NCBI RefSeq assembly: GCF_002192415.1
Contig: NZ_CP021780.1
Coordinates: 6,696,001-6,760,000, forward strand
Origin: Paenibacillus donghaensis
GTDB lineage: Bacteria; Bacillota; Bacilli; Paenibacillales; Paenibacillaceae
Direction of reading: 5' to 3'
DNA: 64,000 nucleotides
In this document: positions 8,482 to 16,906 of the stretch, piece by piece
How the letters are laid out: every line of letters starts with the position of its first letter
Numbering within the stretch: the stretch's first letter is position 1
Translations under genes and position numbers: made by a program
The notes under the pieces: generated by a model
The model's input: the letters and a program-made list of their open reading frames with translations, nothing else
The model's database searches: none
What the model was told of the DNA's origin: nothing

Positions 8482-9324
8482 ATGGCTAAACATTTACAGG
8501 ATACTACTGCATTATCGAATGGCGTAAATATGCCTTGGGTGGGACTTGGCGTATTCAAGGTAGAGGAAGGGGCCGAGCTGGTCCAGGCTGTTAAGACTGC
8601 GCTGGTTCACGGTTACCGCAGTATCGATACGGCTGCCATTTACGGCAATGAGGCAGGTGTGGGGCAGGGCATCCGCGAGGCGCTGGCCGGGAATACGCTG
8701 ACCCGGGAGGAGCTGTTCATCACCTCCAAGGTGTGGAATGCCGATCTGGGCTACGAATCCACACTTGCGGCCTATGAAGAGAGTCTGAACAAGCTGGAGC
8801 TGGAGTATCTGGACCTCTACCTGATCCACTGGCCGGTGGCAGGGAAATTCAAGGAAGCGTGGAGAGCGCTGGAAACCCTATATAAGCAGGGCCGCGTGAA
8901 AGCGATCGGAGTCAGCAATTTCCAGATCCATCATCTGCAGGAGCTGATGAAGGACGCGGAAATCAAGCCCATGGTCAACCAGGTTGAGCTGCACCCGAAC
9001 CTGGTCCAGCAGGAGCTGCTGGAATTCTGCCAGGCAGAAGGCATCCAGCTCGAAGCCTGGTCCCCGCTGATGCAGGGCCAACTGCTGGAGCAGCCGGTGC
9101 TGCAGGCTATCGCCGCGCGCCACGGCAAATCGGTGGCCCAGGTGATTCTACGCTGGGATCTGCAGCGCGGGATTGTGACGATTCCCAAGTCGACCAACGC
9201 GCAGCGGATTGCGGAGAATGCCTCGCTGTTTGACTTTAGCCTGAGTGACGCAGAGATGGAGCAGATCGCCGCACTGGATATCGGGCAGCGGGTCGGACCC
9301 GATCCCGACAACTTTGATTTCTGA
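8482..9324 (+). CDS. Aldo/keto reductase
   Basis: A 280-residue NADPH-dependent oxidoreductase of the (beta/alpha)8 aldo/keto reductase family. The catalytic tetrad is visible: Asp and Tyr in DTAAIYGNE, Lys in ITSKVWN and His in LIHWPV. The C-terminal cofactor segment IPKSTNAQRIAENASLFDF is present. It resembles Bacillus glyoxal/methylglyoxal reductases (YvgN/YtbE group). A strong CAGGAGG site precedes the ATG. It lies 45 nt after the MFS gene and is probably co-transcribed, so it may detoxify the aldehyde or carbonyl compound that the HxlR system senses. Confidence 0.93.
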   Translation: MAKHLQDTTALSNGVNMPWVGLGVFKVEEGAELVQAVKTALVHGYRSIDTAAIYGNEAGVGQGIREALAGNTLTREELFITSKVWNADLGYESTLAAYEESLNKLELEYLDLYLIHWPVAGKFKEAWRALETLYKQGRVKAIGVSNFQIHHLQELMKDAEIKPMVNQVELHPNLVQQELLEFCQAEGIQLEAWSPLMQGQLLEQPVLQAIAARHGKSVAQVILRWDLQRGIVTIPKSTNAQRIAENASLFDFSLSDAEMEQIAALDIGQRVGPDPDNFDF

Positions 9325-9356
9325 GGCAGCCTCTTCTTCATGCTGCTCCACATGCC

Positions 9357-9393
9357 AAAAAGCCTCTTCCCGAGTTTCAGGTGGGGAGAGGCT
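9357..9393. terminator. Terminator hairpin
   Basis: AAGCCTCTTCCC pairs with GGGGAGAGGCTT around an 11-nt loop just after the aldo/keto reductase. On the minus strand it is followed by TTTTTGG, so it could also end transcripts coming from greA. Confidence 0.7.
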
Positions 9394-9444
9394 TCTTGGT
9401 ATCCCATTTAGGGTTCAATCAAAAATCAGCGGTTGACTATACGA

Positions 9445-9595
9445 GTGAACAGAGCGAAGGGTCGGGGGGATTCTGGAGAAACGATAGTGTTCGCCTTTAA
9501 AGACTGATTTCAACCTATAATCAGTTTACAATCAGGAAATCGGGCTTTAACAGCGATCGCAAGAACCCCCCGAACCCGTAGCGGCCTTTCTTCAC
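9445..9595. repeat. Intergenic element with imperfect long inverted ends
   Basis: The ~30-nt left end (GTGAACAGAGCGAAGGGTCG then a G-run and TTCT) is nearly the reverse complement of the right end (AGAACCCCCCGAACCCGTAG onward to TTCAC). The 90-nt centre contains a further ACTGATT/AATCAGT pairing. It fills a 305-bp gap between convergent genes and codes for nothing. It could be a small MITE or a structured transcript; no second copy is visible here. Confidence 0.55.
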
Positions 9596-9629
9596 ATGCG
9601 GTCTACCGCTAATTGAATTCGAGCCCTTT

Positions 9630-10109
9630 TTACAGCAATTTAATTTCCAGCAGCTCATATTTAATAATACCCATCGGTGCATTGACGCTGACAATGCTGC
9701 CTACCTTCTTGTTCAGCAGCTCCTTGCCCAAGGGACTTTCGTAGGAAATCTTGTTGTCCAGCACATCCGCTTCGGCCGGGCCGACGATTCTATATTCAAT
9801 CTTCTCCGAGTATTCCACATCGTTAAGAATAACGATGGAACCTACGCTGACTTTAGTGGTGTCCATGCTGCTCTCGTCCACAACCCGGGCCTTGGTCAGC
9901 ATCTTCTCCAGAATCAAAATCCGGGTCTCCATAAACGATTGATCGTCCTTCGCGGAGTGGTACTCGCTGTTCTCCTTCAGGTCGCCGTAGCTGATCGCCA
10001 GTTTAAGCCGGGCGGCCAGTTCCTTGCGCTTCACCGTTTTGAGCTCCTTCAGCTCTTCCTCTAACTTCGCTAGCCCTTCTTTGGTCAAAAATACTTCTTC
10101 ATTGGACAT
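9630..10109 (-). CDS. greA: Transcription elongation factor GreA
   Basis: Rescues backtracked RNA polymerase by stimulating cleavage of the 3' end of the nascent RNA. The 159-residue protein has the N-terminal antiparallel coiled coil (EEVFLTKEGLAKLEEELKEL) with the tip acidic pair near GDLKENSEYHSAKDDQ, and the C-terminal FKBP-like domain. I place the start at 10109 because TAGGAG lies 8 nt upstream; an in-frame start nine codons earlier has no such site. No operon partner is seen. Length and motifs are normal. Confidence 0.96.
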   Translation of the reverse strand: MSNEEVFLTKEGLAKLEEELKELKTVKRKELAARLKLAISYGDLKENSEYHSAKDDQSFMETRILILEKMLTKARVVDESSMDTTKVSVGSIVILNDVEYSEKIEYRIVGPAEADVLDNKISYESPLGKELLNKKVGSIVSVNAPMGIIKYELLEIKLL

Positions 10110-10283
10110 ATTTACAACTCCTATTTGGCCTGCCATTATTGTATTCTACATGATATTCCCCAAACATGCGAAAAGAATGAATACCACAGCTGGAGATTGA
10201 CGAATCTTAAGGGAACTGGTAGATTGAATTTAATCATTATTCTCAGTATTTAACTCGGAATTAAACACTCAGCAAAGGGGTCG

Positions 10284-11459
10284 TTGATCATTAACTTTAT
10301 CTTTTTCTCCCCTCATTTCCCGCAGAACAGCGCCGATTTCTGTTTCCATCTGAAGCAGCAGGGGGCTACGGTTCTGGGCATCGGAGATCTTGCATATGGC
10401 CAGCTGGAGGACAAGCTGAAAGACTCGCTGACGGAGTATTACAAGGTTCACAGTATGGAAGATTACGGCGAAGTGCTGCGGGCCGTGGGCTTCTTCACCC
10501 ATAAATACGGGAAGATCGACCGGTTCGAATCGCTGAACGAACACTGGCTGGAGCTGGATGCGGCGATCCGCACCGATTTCAACATCTATGGCACAAGGCT
10601 AGATTTCGTGTATAACCTGAAGCAGAAGTCCAAGATGAAGGATTTCTTTCATAAAAGCGGTGTAAGCACCGTACAGTTCTCAACGGGAACTACGCGCGAG
10701 AGTGCAGAGGAATTCATCGCCGCCTGCGGTTATCCACTGGTCGTCAAGCCGGACCTTGGCTCCGGAGCCAGCCAGACCTACAAGCTGAACAATACGGAGG
10801 AGCTGGATTATTTTTTTGCTACCAAACCTGAGGATACAGCCTTTATTATGGAGGAATTTATCGACGGCGTTATCCTGACCTACGACGGACTGATTGACCG
10901 TAGCGGCAAGGTACAGTTCGCGGTGAGCCATCTCTTTGAGCAAAGTGTGATGGATGTGGTGAACACGGACAACCATCTTTATTATTACTGCCTGAAGGAT
11001 ATCAGCCCCGAGGTGGAGGATGCCGGACGGCGGATTCTGCAGGCTTTTGAGATTAAGGAGCGTTTCTTCCATATTGAATTGTTCAAATCGAATAAGGATG
11101 GCAGAATCATCGCGCTTGAAGTGAATATGCGCCCGCCGGGAGCCTGGATGACCGATGCCATCAACTTCAGCTATGACGTCGACATCTACAAGGAATGGGC
11201 CGCGATGATCGTCAACGATCAGATGGGCGGACCTTATGAAGGCCAATATTATACCGGCTATGCCAGCCGCAAGCAGCACAAGCATTATGTCCACAGCCAC
11301 GGCGATATTCTTAACACTTACGAGAATCTGATCGTCAAATACGCTGAGATTGAGCAGGTGTTCAGCCGGGCGATGGGCAACAGCGCTTATCAATTCCGTT
11401 CCCCATCGCTGGATCAGGTCCGAGAGATCGTGAACTACATTCAACTAGAAGAAGGATAG
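10284..11459 (+). CDS. ATP-grasp ligase of unknown substrate
   Basis: A 391-residue protein with an ATP-grasp fold in its second half: nucleotide-binding YPLVVKPDLGSGASQTYK (residues ~155), hinge FIMEEFIDG, and metal-binding HIELF and EVNMRPPGAW. The N-terminal ~110 residues are a Rossmann-like preATP-grasp domain. Such enzymes join a carboxylate to an amine or thiol via an acyl phosphate. The likely start is TTG 10284 behind AAAGGGG. A hydrolase gene follows after 13 nt and is surely co-transcribed. Substrate and product are not recognisable; a small peptide-like or amino-acid conjugate is a reasonable guess only. Confidence 0.85.
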   Translation: MIINFIFFSPHFPQNSADFCFHLKQQGATVLGIGDLAYGQLEDKLKDSLTEYYKVHSMEDYGEVLRAVGFFTHKYGKIDRFESLNEHWLELDAAIRTDFNIYGTRLDFVYNLKQKSKMKDFFHKSGVSTVQFSTGTTRESAEEFIAACGYPLVVKPDLGSGASQTYKLNNTEELDYFFATKPEDTAFIMEEFIDGVILTYDGLIDRSGKVQFAVSHLFEQSVMDVVNTDNHLYYYCLKDISPEVEDAGRRILQAFEIKERFFHIELFKSNKDGRIIALEVNMRPPGAWMTDAINFSYDVDIYKEWAAMIVNDQMGGPYEGQYYTGYASRKQHKHYVHSHGDILNTYENLIVKYAEIEQVFSRAMGNSAYQFRSPSLDQVREIVNYIQLEEG

Positions 11460-11472
11460 GAAGGGGTCAGGC

Positions 11473-12222
11473 ATGCGGATCAGCTATCATAAGGAATACA
11501 GCCATCGGCTGAACAAGGAGATGGAGTACAAAGTCTACGGGCACGCCGGCAAACCGATGCTGGTCTTCCCCACCTCGCTCGGCCGCTTCTACCAGTATGA
11601 GGATTCGGGAATGGTCGACACGCTGCGGCCCTTCATCGACGCCGGCAAGCTGCAGATCTGGGCCTGCGACAGCATAGATGAGGAGACCTTCTTCTCCGGG
11701 CACTGGAACATCGAGGACAAGATCAACCGCCATGAGCAATACGATAAATACATCACACAGGAGCTCATCCCCGCGATTCTTCACCAGAGCAAGCAGAACA
11801 ACGGCGGCAGCGACCAGAAGATTCTGATCTCCGGCTGCTCGATGGGGGCTTATTACAGCGCAGGGTTCTTTTTCCGCTATCCGCATTATTTCGATGCTCT
11901 GATCGCACTGAGCGGGGTCTATTCCACACAATATTTCTTCGGCGATTATGTCAGTGAACAGGTCTACTACAACTCGCCGCTGCGCTATCTGCCTGATCTT
12001 CACGATGAACACTATCTTCAGCAGTACCGGAACAGCCGAATCATTCTCTGCTGCGGACAGGGCGCTTATGAGGATGAGATGCTGCATGAGACCCGCCTGC
12101 TTCAGGACCTGCTCCAGCACAAAAACATCCCTGCCCGCATCGAATATTGGGGCAAGGATGTCGATCATGACTGGCCTTGGTGGAATAAGCAGATCGCTTA
12201 TTATATGGCCGATTGCTTATAA
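11473..12222 (+). CDS. Alpha/beta-hydrolase, putative esterase family
   Basis: A 249-residue cytosolic protein of the esterase-D/YpfH-like alpha/beta-hydrolase group. The nucleophile elbow is GCSMGAYYS (Ser ~120) and the catalytic His is probably that in VDHDWPWW near the C-terminus. No signal peptide is present. A GGAAGGGG ribosome binding site lies in the gap after the ATP-grasp gene. The tight pairing of a ligase and a hydrolase suggests opposite or sequential steps on one metabolite. The reaction cannot be named from sequence. Confidence 0.82.
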   Translation: MRISYHKEYSHRLNKEMEYKVYGHAGKPMLVFPTSLGRFYQYEDSGMVDTLRPFIDAGKLQIWACDSIDEETFFSGHWNIEDKINRHEQYDKYITQELIPAILHQSKQNNGGSDQKILISGCSMGAYYSAGFFFRYPHYFDALIALSGVYSTQYFFGDYVSEQVYYNSPLRYLPDLHDEHYLQQYRNSRIILCCGQGAYEDEMLHETRLLQDLLQHKNIPARIEYWGKDVDHDWPWWNKQIAYYMADCL

Positions 12223-12240
12223 AGGATCTGCTTCACGGAT

Positions 12241-12281
12241 GCCGCAGCCTCTGGGAGCATGTCTCCCGGAGCGCCTGCGGC
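12241..12281. terminator. GC-rich hairpin between convergent genes
   Basis: GCCGCAG pairs with CTGCGGC, and an inner GGGAG/CTCCC stem adds to it. It separates the hydrolase gene from the convergent DUF6509 gene. There is no clear T-run on either strand. Confidence 0.5.
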
Positions 12282-12287
12282 CTCTGA

Positions 12288-12575
12288 TTATTCCGGCAAA
12301 TGCTCCTTGCAGAACAATACCAGCGCGGCTTCCTCGTCCTCTTCGAAATCAAACTCCAGCACATTGCCGGTTGTTGTCTCCTGCAGATCGTAGCTGACGA
12401 TGCTGGTCTCTTCGTCCTCCACTTTAACAATCACACGTGCGGAAACCCCATTTTCCAAATACAGCTCATCGTCCTCGGGAACATCGAGATTAATGACGAA
12501 CTCATATCTTTTGCCGGTTAGAATACCAAAAGGATCCTTTAGGTTGTCCACTTTGTAACTCGTAAATTTCAGCAT
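12288..12575 (-). CDS. DUF6509 family protein
   Basis: A small acidic protein of 95 residues, start chosen at MLKFTSYKVDNLKDPFG (12575). The upstream extension MSMYLCYNNLWQLLGNEADG looks like untranslated leader. The segment KDPFGILTGKRYEFVINLDV followed by an Asp/Glu-rich tail (EFDFEEDEE) is characteristic of DUF6509 as I remember it from Bacillales. No function is known for the family. It stands alone, with a dispersed repeat in its upstream region (12664-12801). Confidence 0.72.
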   Translation of the reverse strand: MLKFTSYKVDNLKDPFGILTGKRYEFVINLDVPEDDELYLENGVSARVIVKVEDEETSIVSYDLQETTTGNVLEFDFEEDEEAALVLFCKEHLPE

Positions 12576-12663
12576 AACTCCATCAGCCTCATTTCCTAAT
12601 AACTGCCACAGGTTATTGTAACACAAATACATAGACAATGATTTCGCGTTTCGTTTTTCTTTA

Positions 12664-12801
12664 AAATATAAGAATTTATAGGCTTCACTCCAGCAATTAT
12701 CCTTCTATTTCTCGCAGAAACGGATGCCTAAAAGCGATACGTAGTATCGCTGCTTCGGAAGCATACGCTTTTGCTGAGGACGGCAAAGCCGTTTCTACTT
12801 G
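12664..12801 (-). repeat. Dispersed intergenic repeat, copy 2
   Basis: Inverted copy of the repeat at 6135-6271, with the same GCGTATGCTTCCGAAGC core and AGCGATAC/GTATCGCT palindrome. Reading on the minus strand it starts CAAGTAGAAACGG and ends TTCTTATATTT. It occupies the gap between rlmN and the DUF6509 gene; the rest of that 360-bp gap holds only the rlmN terminator. Confidence 0.85.
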
Positions 12802-12869
12802 TCTGCCCTTACTGAGCAGTTTCTCCATGAATCTGCCGATTTAACCCTCTGGAGGTACAGATTACGCAC

Positions 12870-12898
12870 AAAAAGCGCACCCGCGAGGGGCGCGCTTC
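12870..12898 (-). terminator. rlmN intrinsic terminator
   Basis: On the minus strand AAGCGCGCCCC-TCGC-GGGTGCGCTT is followed by TTTTG. It lies 40 nt after the rlmN stop. Confidence 0.85.
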
Positions 12899-12939
12899 CC
12901 TTCTCCTATGCCGGCTTCAGACGGTGCAGCCGCTACCGC

Positions 12940-14016
12940 TTAGACAACCGCCTTCGATTTCTTGATCTGCTTGCTGCGCAGCTGTCCGCAGGCGGCATCA
13001 ATGTCGACTCCATGCTCCAGACGGGTGCTGACGCTGACATTCTGCTTCTTCAGGGTATCGAAGAACCCGCGGATCGATTCCAGCTCGCTGCGATGATACT
13101 GGCTGTGCTCATCCACTGGATTGTAAGGAATCAGGTTCACATTCACCAGCTGTCTGCGCTCGCCAATCAGCTCGGCCAGCTCCAGGGCATGCTCCTTCTG
13201 ATCATTGACATCCTTCATCAGGATATACTCCAAGGTAATTCTGCGCTTCGTCTTAGCCAGATAATAATCGATCGACTCCATCAGCTGCTCAATAGGAATC
13301 GCCCGGTTGATCTTCATAATCCGCGTGCGCAGCTCGTTGTTCGGCGCGTGTAAAGAAACCGCCAGATTGACCTGCATATTCGCATCGGCGAATTCGATGA
13401 TTTTGCCGGCCAGACCGCTTGTGGACACGGTGATCCCTCTTCCGGCGATGGCCAGTCCCTTGTGATCCTTGATGATTGCCAGGAAATCGAGCAGGTTGCG
13501 GAAGTTGTCAAAAGGCTCGCCGATGCCCATCACCACCACATGGCTGACCTTCTCCCCTTGACCGGCCTGGTCCAGGTATTGCTGCACCTTCATAATCTGC
13601 TCCACAATCTCGCCGCTCGACAGGTCGCGGCTCTTAGCCAGCAGTCCGCTGGCACAGAAGCTGCAGCCGATATTGCAGCCTACCTGGGTGGTGACGCATA
13701 CCGACAGACCGTACTTCTGTCTCATCAGCACCGTCTCGATCAGGTTGCCGTCTCTGAGCCGAAACAGGAATTTCACCGTTCCATCGGTTGATTCCTGCTT
13801 CACATGCTCTTCCATTGTATGAATGGCGAAATGGTCCGCAATCAGCTGGACACACTCGGGGTTGGCGTCAAGCGCAAGCAATTCCGTGAATTCGGAGATC
13901 CGCTTGCGGTACAGCCCCTCCCAGATCTGGGTCGCCCTAAATTTCTTATGACCGTATTCCAACAGCCAAGCCGTCATTTGATCCAAAGTTAATCCATAAA
14001 TGGATTCTGTATTCAT
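12940..14016 (-). CDS. rlmN: 23S rRNA (adenine-2503-C2) methyltransferase RlmN-like radical SAM enzyme
   Basis: A radical SAM methylase that modifies A2503 of 23S rRNA, and in many bacteria A37 of some tRNAs. The CxxxCxxC cluster motif reads [12 protein letters not shown] around residues 115-125. The other catalytic Cys lies in the C-terminal [21 protein letters not shown] and [10 protein letters not shown] motifs support RlmN rather than the C8-methylating Cfr, although the two share both cysteine sites. The start at 14016 ([10 protein letters not shown]) has AGAGG 7 nt upstream. It stands alone with its own terminator, unlike the prpC-prkC neighbourhood of B. subtilis rlmN, so a second paralogue elsewhere is possible. 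Confidence 0.87.
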   Translation of the reverse strand: MNTESIYGLTLDQMTAWLLEYGHKKFRATQIWEGLYRKRISEFTELLALDANPECVQLIADHFAIHTMEEHVKQESTDGTVKFLFRLRDGNLIETVLMRQKYGLSVCVTTQVGCNIGCSFCASGLLAKSRDLSSGEIVEQIMKVQQYLDQAGQGEKVSHVVVMGIGEPFDNFRNLLDFLAIIKDHKGLAIAGRGITVSTSGLAGKIIEFADANMQVNLAVSLHAPNNELRTRIMKINRAIPIEQLMESIDYYLAKTKRRITLEYILMKDVNDQKEHALELAELIGERRQLVNVNLIPYNPVDEHSQYHRSELESIRGFFDTLKKQNVSVSTRLEHGVDIDAACGQLRSKQIKKSKAVV

Positions 14017-14169
14017 TTCATATCCTCTTTTCAAAACTTAAAAGTTCAATCAATCTATTCTACCTTGCGGGAACATTAGCAACAACAATAACTTATTGTC
14101 TCAAATTTCGTTTATTAAAACAAGGGGAATTCCAGCCGATTCCGTAGTTGTTTCAATATAAACACACAA

Positions 14170-14204
14170 CAAAAAGCGTTCCCGCTGCATTAAGGATACG
14201 CTTC
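14170..14204 (-). terminator. Terminator of the polysaccharide deacetylase operon
   Basis: On the minus strand AAGCGT pairs with ACGCTT around an 18-nt loop and is followed by TTTTG. It starts only 8 nt after the stop codon of the deacetylase gene. Confidence 0.65.
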
Positions 14205-14211
14205 TTGCTGC

Positions 14212-15498
14212 TTATTTAAAGATGGCGAATTTCAACCCCTTCGCCTTAAGGTGCGTTATGATATCCGGCAGCGCCTTCACGGTAACTGCTTTTTCATGCA
14301 GCAGATACATTCCACCTGACGGGTCCGTCATTTGGAAGTAACGGAGAACCTGCTCCGCATTGCCTGCCTTCCAATCTTCAGGATCACGGTTCCAGAGCAA
14401 CAGCTTCATCTGCTGCCGACCGACTTCTGCGGCCAGTTCATCATTGACCGCACCATAAGGCGGGCGAAACACAGTTACAGCAGATAACATGTTCTGCTCA
14501 AGCTCCCGGGTGGCTCTCTCCAGATTCTCCCGGTTCTCCTGACTGCTGTTCCGCGTCATATCACTGTGATCCCAGGAGTGGTTGCCTACAGGCATACCAT
14601 GCTCATCGGCGTATCTGACTTCTGCGGGATACCGCCGGGCATTCTGTCCAATAAACAAAAAGTTGGCCGCCACTCCATGCTCCTGCAGAATGTCTACAAT
14701 CTGCCGGGTATACTTCGAGGGACCGTCGTCAAAGGACAAGGCTACATAGCCCTGAGGCAGGCTATATTGATAGCTGTCCCCCTCCAGTTCTATCTCTTCA
14801 TACAGCTTATCCTCTTCCTTCTGAGCTTCCGCCGGGTGTTGCTGCCTCAATTGCACGTCCTCCGGGACAGCCTGCATCTGGCTGCTCTGGTATTCTGCCG
14901 CCTGAATAACCGGCACATAAGGAGCCGGGACGCTGAACTCTGAAACTTCCGCCGCCTGAACGGAATCTTCATAGGCTTCGGCGCTGTTCCTGAACAGCTT
15001 GCCGTCCATGCGCAGGAGAAACAAAGCGATGAGGCAGCCGAAGAGAATACCGATCAGCAGCACTAATCGGGCAGGCCGCAGGCTTCTTCTTCGGTTCAGC
15101 GGACTCGGCGCTGGTGGCGGAACTTCCGGTGTCAATGACGTTGGTTCCGAATCGGACGGGAGTTCCTCCTCCGGCCAGAATCCAACAAGCTGCGAGGCAT
15201 AATCGCTGGAGCAGGCAAAATACAGCGTTTCGCTGAAGGTTTTGTTCATTTTGATAAGGGAGCTGAAAAAGGTGCGGCGGAAGGGGTCCCACTTGGGATA
15301 GGGAGACAAACGTACTCTTCGCCCCTCAAAGGGGCCTAGCTGGTTCAATTGCATATATGTATATTCATCGATGATAAGCATTTTGCGGGCGAAACCGCTG
15401 CTGTGGGTTAAACCTACCTCCATCCGATAGACGTCCTGCCTCTGCTCAAGCGACAGCAGCTCTATCATCCGAGCAGCATTCGCCGGGTGTACTGACAT
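14212..15498 (-). CDS. Membrane-anchored polysaccharide deacetylase (NodB fold, CE4)
   Basis: A 428-residue protein with three parts. Residues 1-130 form a cytosolic domain I do not recognise. A single transmembrane helix (LVLLIGILFGCLIALFLL) lies at ~145-165, followed by an acidic linker and an extracellular NodB domain from ~245. CE4 motifs are intact: SFDDGPS (catalytic and metal Asp), the metal-binding HSWDH, and FRPPYGAVN. It probably removes N-acetyl groups from peptidoglycan or another wall glycan. It follows a coiled-coil gene by 5 nt and must be co-translated with it. The cytosolic N-domain may receive an internal signal through that partner. Confidence 0.88.
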   Translation of the reverse strand: MSVHPANAARMIELLSLEQRQDVYRMEVGLTHSSGFARKMLIIDEYTYMQLNQLGPFEGRRVRLSPYPKWDPFRRTFFSSLIKMNKTFSETLYFACSSDYASQLVGFWPEEELPSDSEPTSLTPEVPPPAPSPLNRRRSLRPARLVLLIGILFGCLIALFLLRMDGKLFRNSAEAYEDSVQAAEVSEFSVPAPYVPVIQAAEYQSSQMQAVPEDVQLRQQHPAEAQKEEDKLYEEIELEGDSYQYSLPQGYVALSFDDGPSKYTRQIVDILQEHGVAANFLFIGQNARRYPAEVRYADEHGMPVGNHSWDHSDMTRNSSQENRENLERATRELEQNMLSAVTVFRPPYGAVNDELAAEVGRQQMKLLLWNRDPEDWKAGNAEQVLRYFQMTDPSGGMYLLHEKAVTVKALPDIITHLKAKGLKFAIFK

Positions 15499-15503
15499 AG
15501 ATC

Positions 15504-16226
15504 CTATGTATCTCCATTGCTGTCGTTACGCTCTGCCGGTGGGGTGCTTCCGCCAAAGGGTACTGTCATGCGGTTAGTGAAATCGCTGATCATGCTGGAG
15601 AGGTAGGTTTTCTCCTGCCGAACCGTGTCGTATTTCTGTTTCAGATGACCGTTCTCTGTCTCCAGACGCCCGATTTTCTCTTCCAGCTCATTCATCCGCT
15701 TAAGCTTCTCCGAGATGGCATCGTTATGCTTTTGTACAAGATTGGCATATTTCTGCTGTTCCAGATCAATCGTGCTCTTAAGCTCATCCATTTCCCCCGA
15801 TAGGGTCGTGTGAAGCTCACGGTAATCCTCCAGCACCTGATCCACCTTCAGATTCTTCTCCACTAATTTGTGCTCAAGCTCCAGGATACTCTTCTCCCGT
15901 TCTTCAATCACCTTGTTCAGGTTCTTGAGGTCCCTGCCCAGCCGTTCCACATGACTGCTGGAATGATTCAGCCGGTCCTGCAGCTCATGATTGTTCGTTT
16001 CGGCATGCGCTCTGGCCTGAATCATCTGTTCAACCGCAAAGACCAGATCCAGAGACTTCTTATCCAGTTGCGCTTTGCCGATGGACACAAGGCCGGGTGC
16101 ACTGTCAGCCTTCTCATAACTCTCGCTATCCTCGGATGGAAGTTCGGCTAGTTGTACCTTTTGAACCATTCCCGGTTTGACTGATTTGTCCGCAGAATCT
16201 TTCCTCTTAAAAAAAGGAGCAGCCAT
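15504..16226 (-). CDS. Coiled-coil protein of unknown function
   Basis: A 240-residue cytosolic protein that is almost all heptad coiled coil between residues ~60 and 215 (for example LNKVIEEREKSILELEHKLV and KLKRMNELEEKIGRLETENG). The basic N-terminus is MAAPFFKRKDSADK. There is no signal peptide and no enzymatic motif. It precedes the polysaccharide deacetylase by 5 nt in one operon, so a scaffold or localisation role for that enzyme at the membrane is a reasonable inference. I do not recognise a named family. Confidence 0.82.
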   Translation of the reverse strand: MAAPFFKRKDSADKSVKPGMVQKVQLAELPSEDSESYEKADSAPGLVSIGKAQLDKKSLDLVFAVEQMIQARAHAETNNHELQDRLNHSSSHVERLGRDLKNLNKVIEEREKSILELEHKLVEKNLKVDQVLEDYRELHTTLSGEMDELKSTIDLEQQKYANLVQKHNDAISEKLKRMNELEEKIGRLETENGHLKQKYDTVRQEKTYLSSMISDFTNRMTVPFGGSTPPAERNDSNGDT

Positions 16227-16485
16227 CTATATAATCACCTCATTATAAATGTCAAAATATGTCGAGCATGTACGAATTTATTATAGTTGATTTATCCGAT
16301 GCGTAAGTGAGCCTTAGTATCTAACTTTCCTAAATGTATCCAAAGGCCTAGTTCACCTAAAATAGCGATCATCCCCATGTCTTTAGACTAATTTCCCCTA
16401 TGCCTCACCTTACGCCAACAAAAAAACGTAGTCCTTTGGGACCACGCCTTTTTCGTAAACGCATTTATTTATATAGTACTTTGTC

Positions 16486-16787
16486 CACAATCCCCTTCAT
16501 GACGGGCACCCTTAGACCCAACAGCGACAACGCCGCTGCCCCCCAGAGGGATTACCGGCTTCGTCTTGCCGCTTGCTTGCCGGGCGATTCGCACCATCTC
16601 CTCGCCGGAGATCACACCGCCGCCGGGAATATGCCAATTCTGCCCGTATGCTTCCTCACGCAGAGCCAGCTCCACGATCATCACAGCCGCATCAGGCAAG
16701 TAGACATATTCACGCGGCACGCTCTTATTGCCGATGAAGAAAGCCGGCTTGCCTGCGGCAATCGCCGCAAGCGTTGATCCCAGATAG
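16486..16787 (-). pseudogene. Partial duplicate of the NAD-dependent epimerase gene at 18419-19384
   Basis: This 302-bp stretch is a close copy of 18553-18858. It encodes the same block YLGSTLAAIAAGKPAFFIGN through GEEMVRIARQ. Both ends break off abruptly: the NAD-binding N-terminus and the last ~60 residues are absent. The 3' part is degraded and shifted in frame (GGSGVVAVGSKGARHEG). It is therefore a dead fragment, left by duplication or by insertion of the kinase and GIY-YIG genes between two copies. Confidence 0.85.
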
Positions 16788-16906
16788 TTCCGCATGATGT
16801 ATAGAGTTCGGAATCCTGCTGCCCTCCAGGCACAGATTCGCAAATACACCTTCGTTTATTATACAATGGAATAATATGTATGATGACTGGCGGAGGGATG
16901 TTACAG

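Noticed and set aside
12940..14016. Cfr antibiotic-resistance methyltransferase
   Set aside because: Cysteine motifs are shared by RlmN and Cfr, but the surrounding motifs and N-terminus read as RlmN. Sequence alone does not prove it, hence the reduced confidence.
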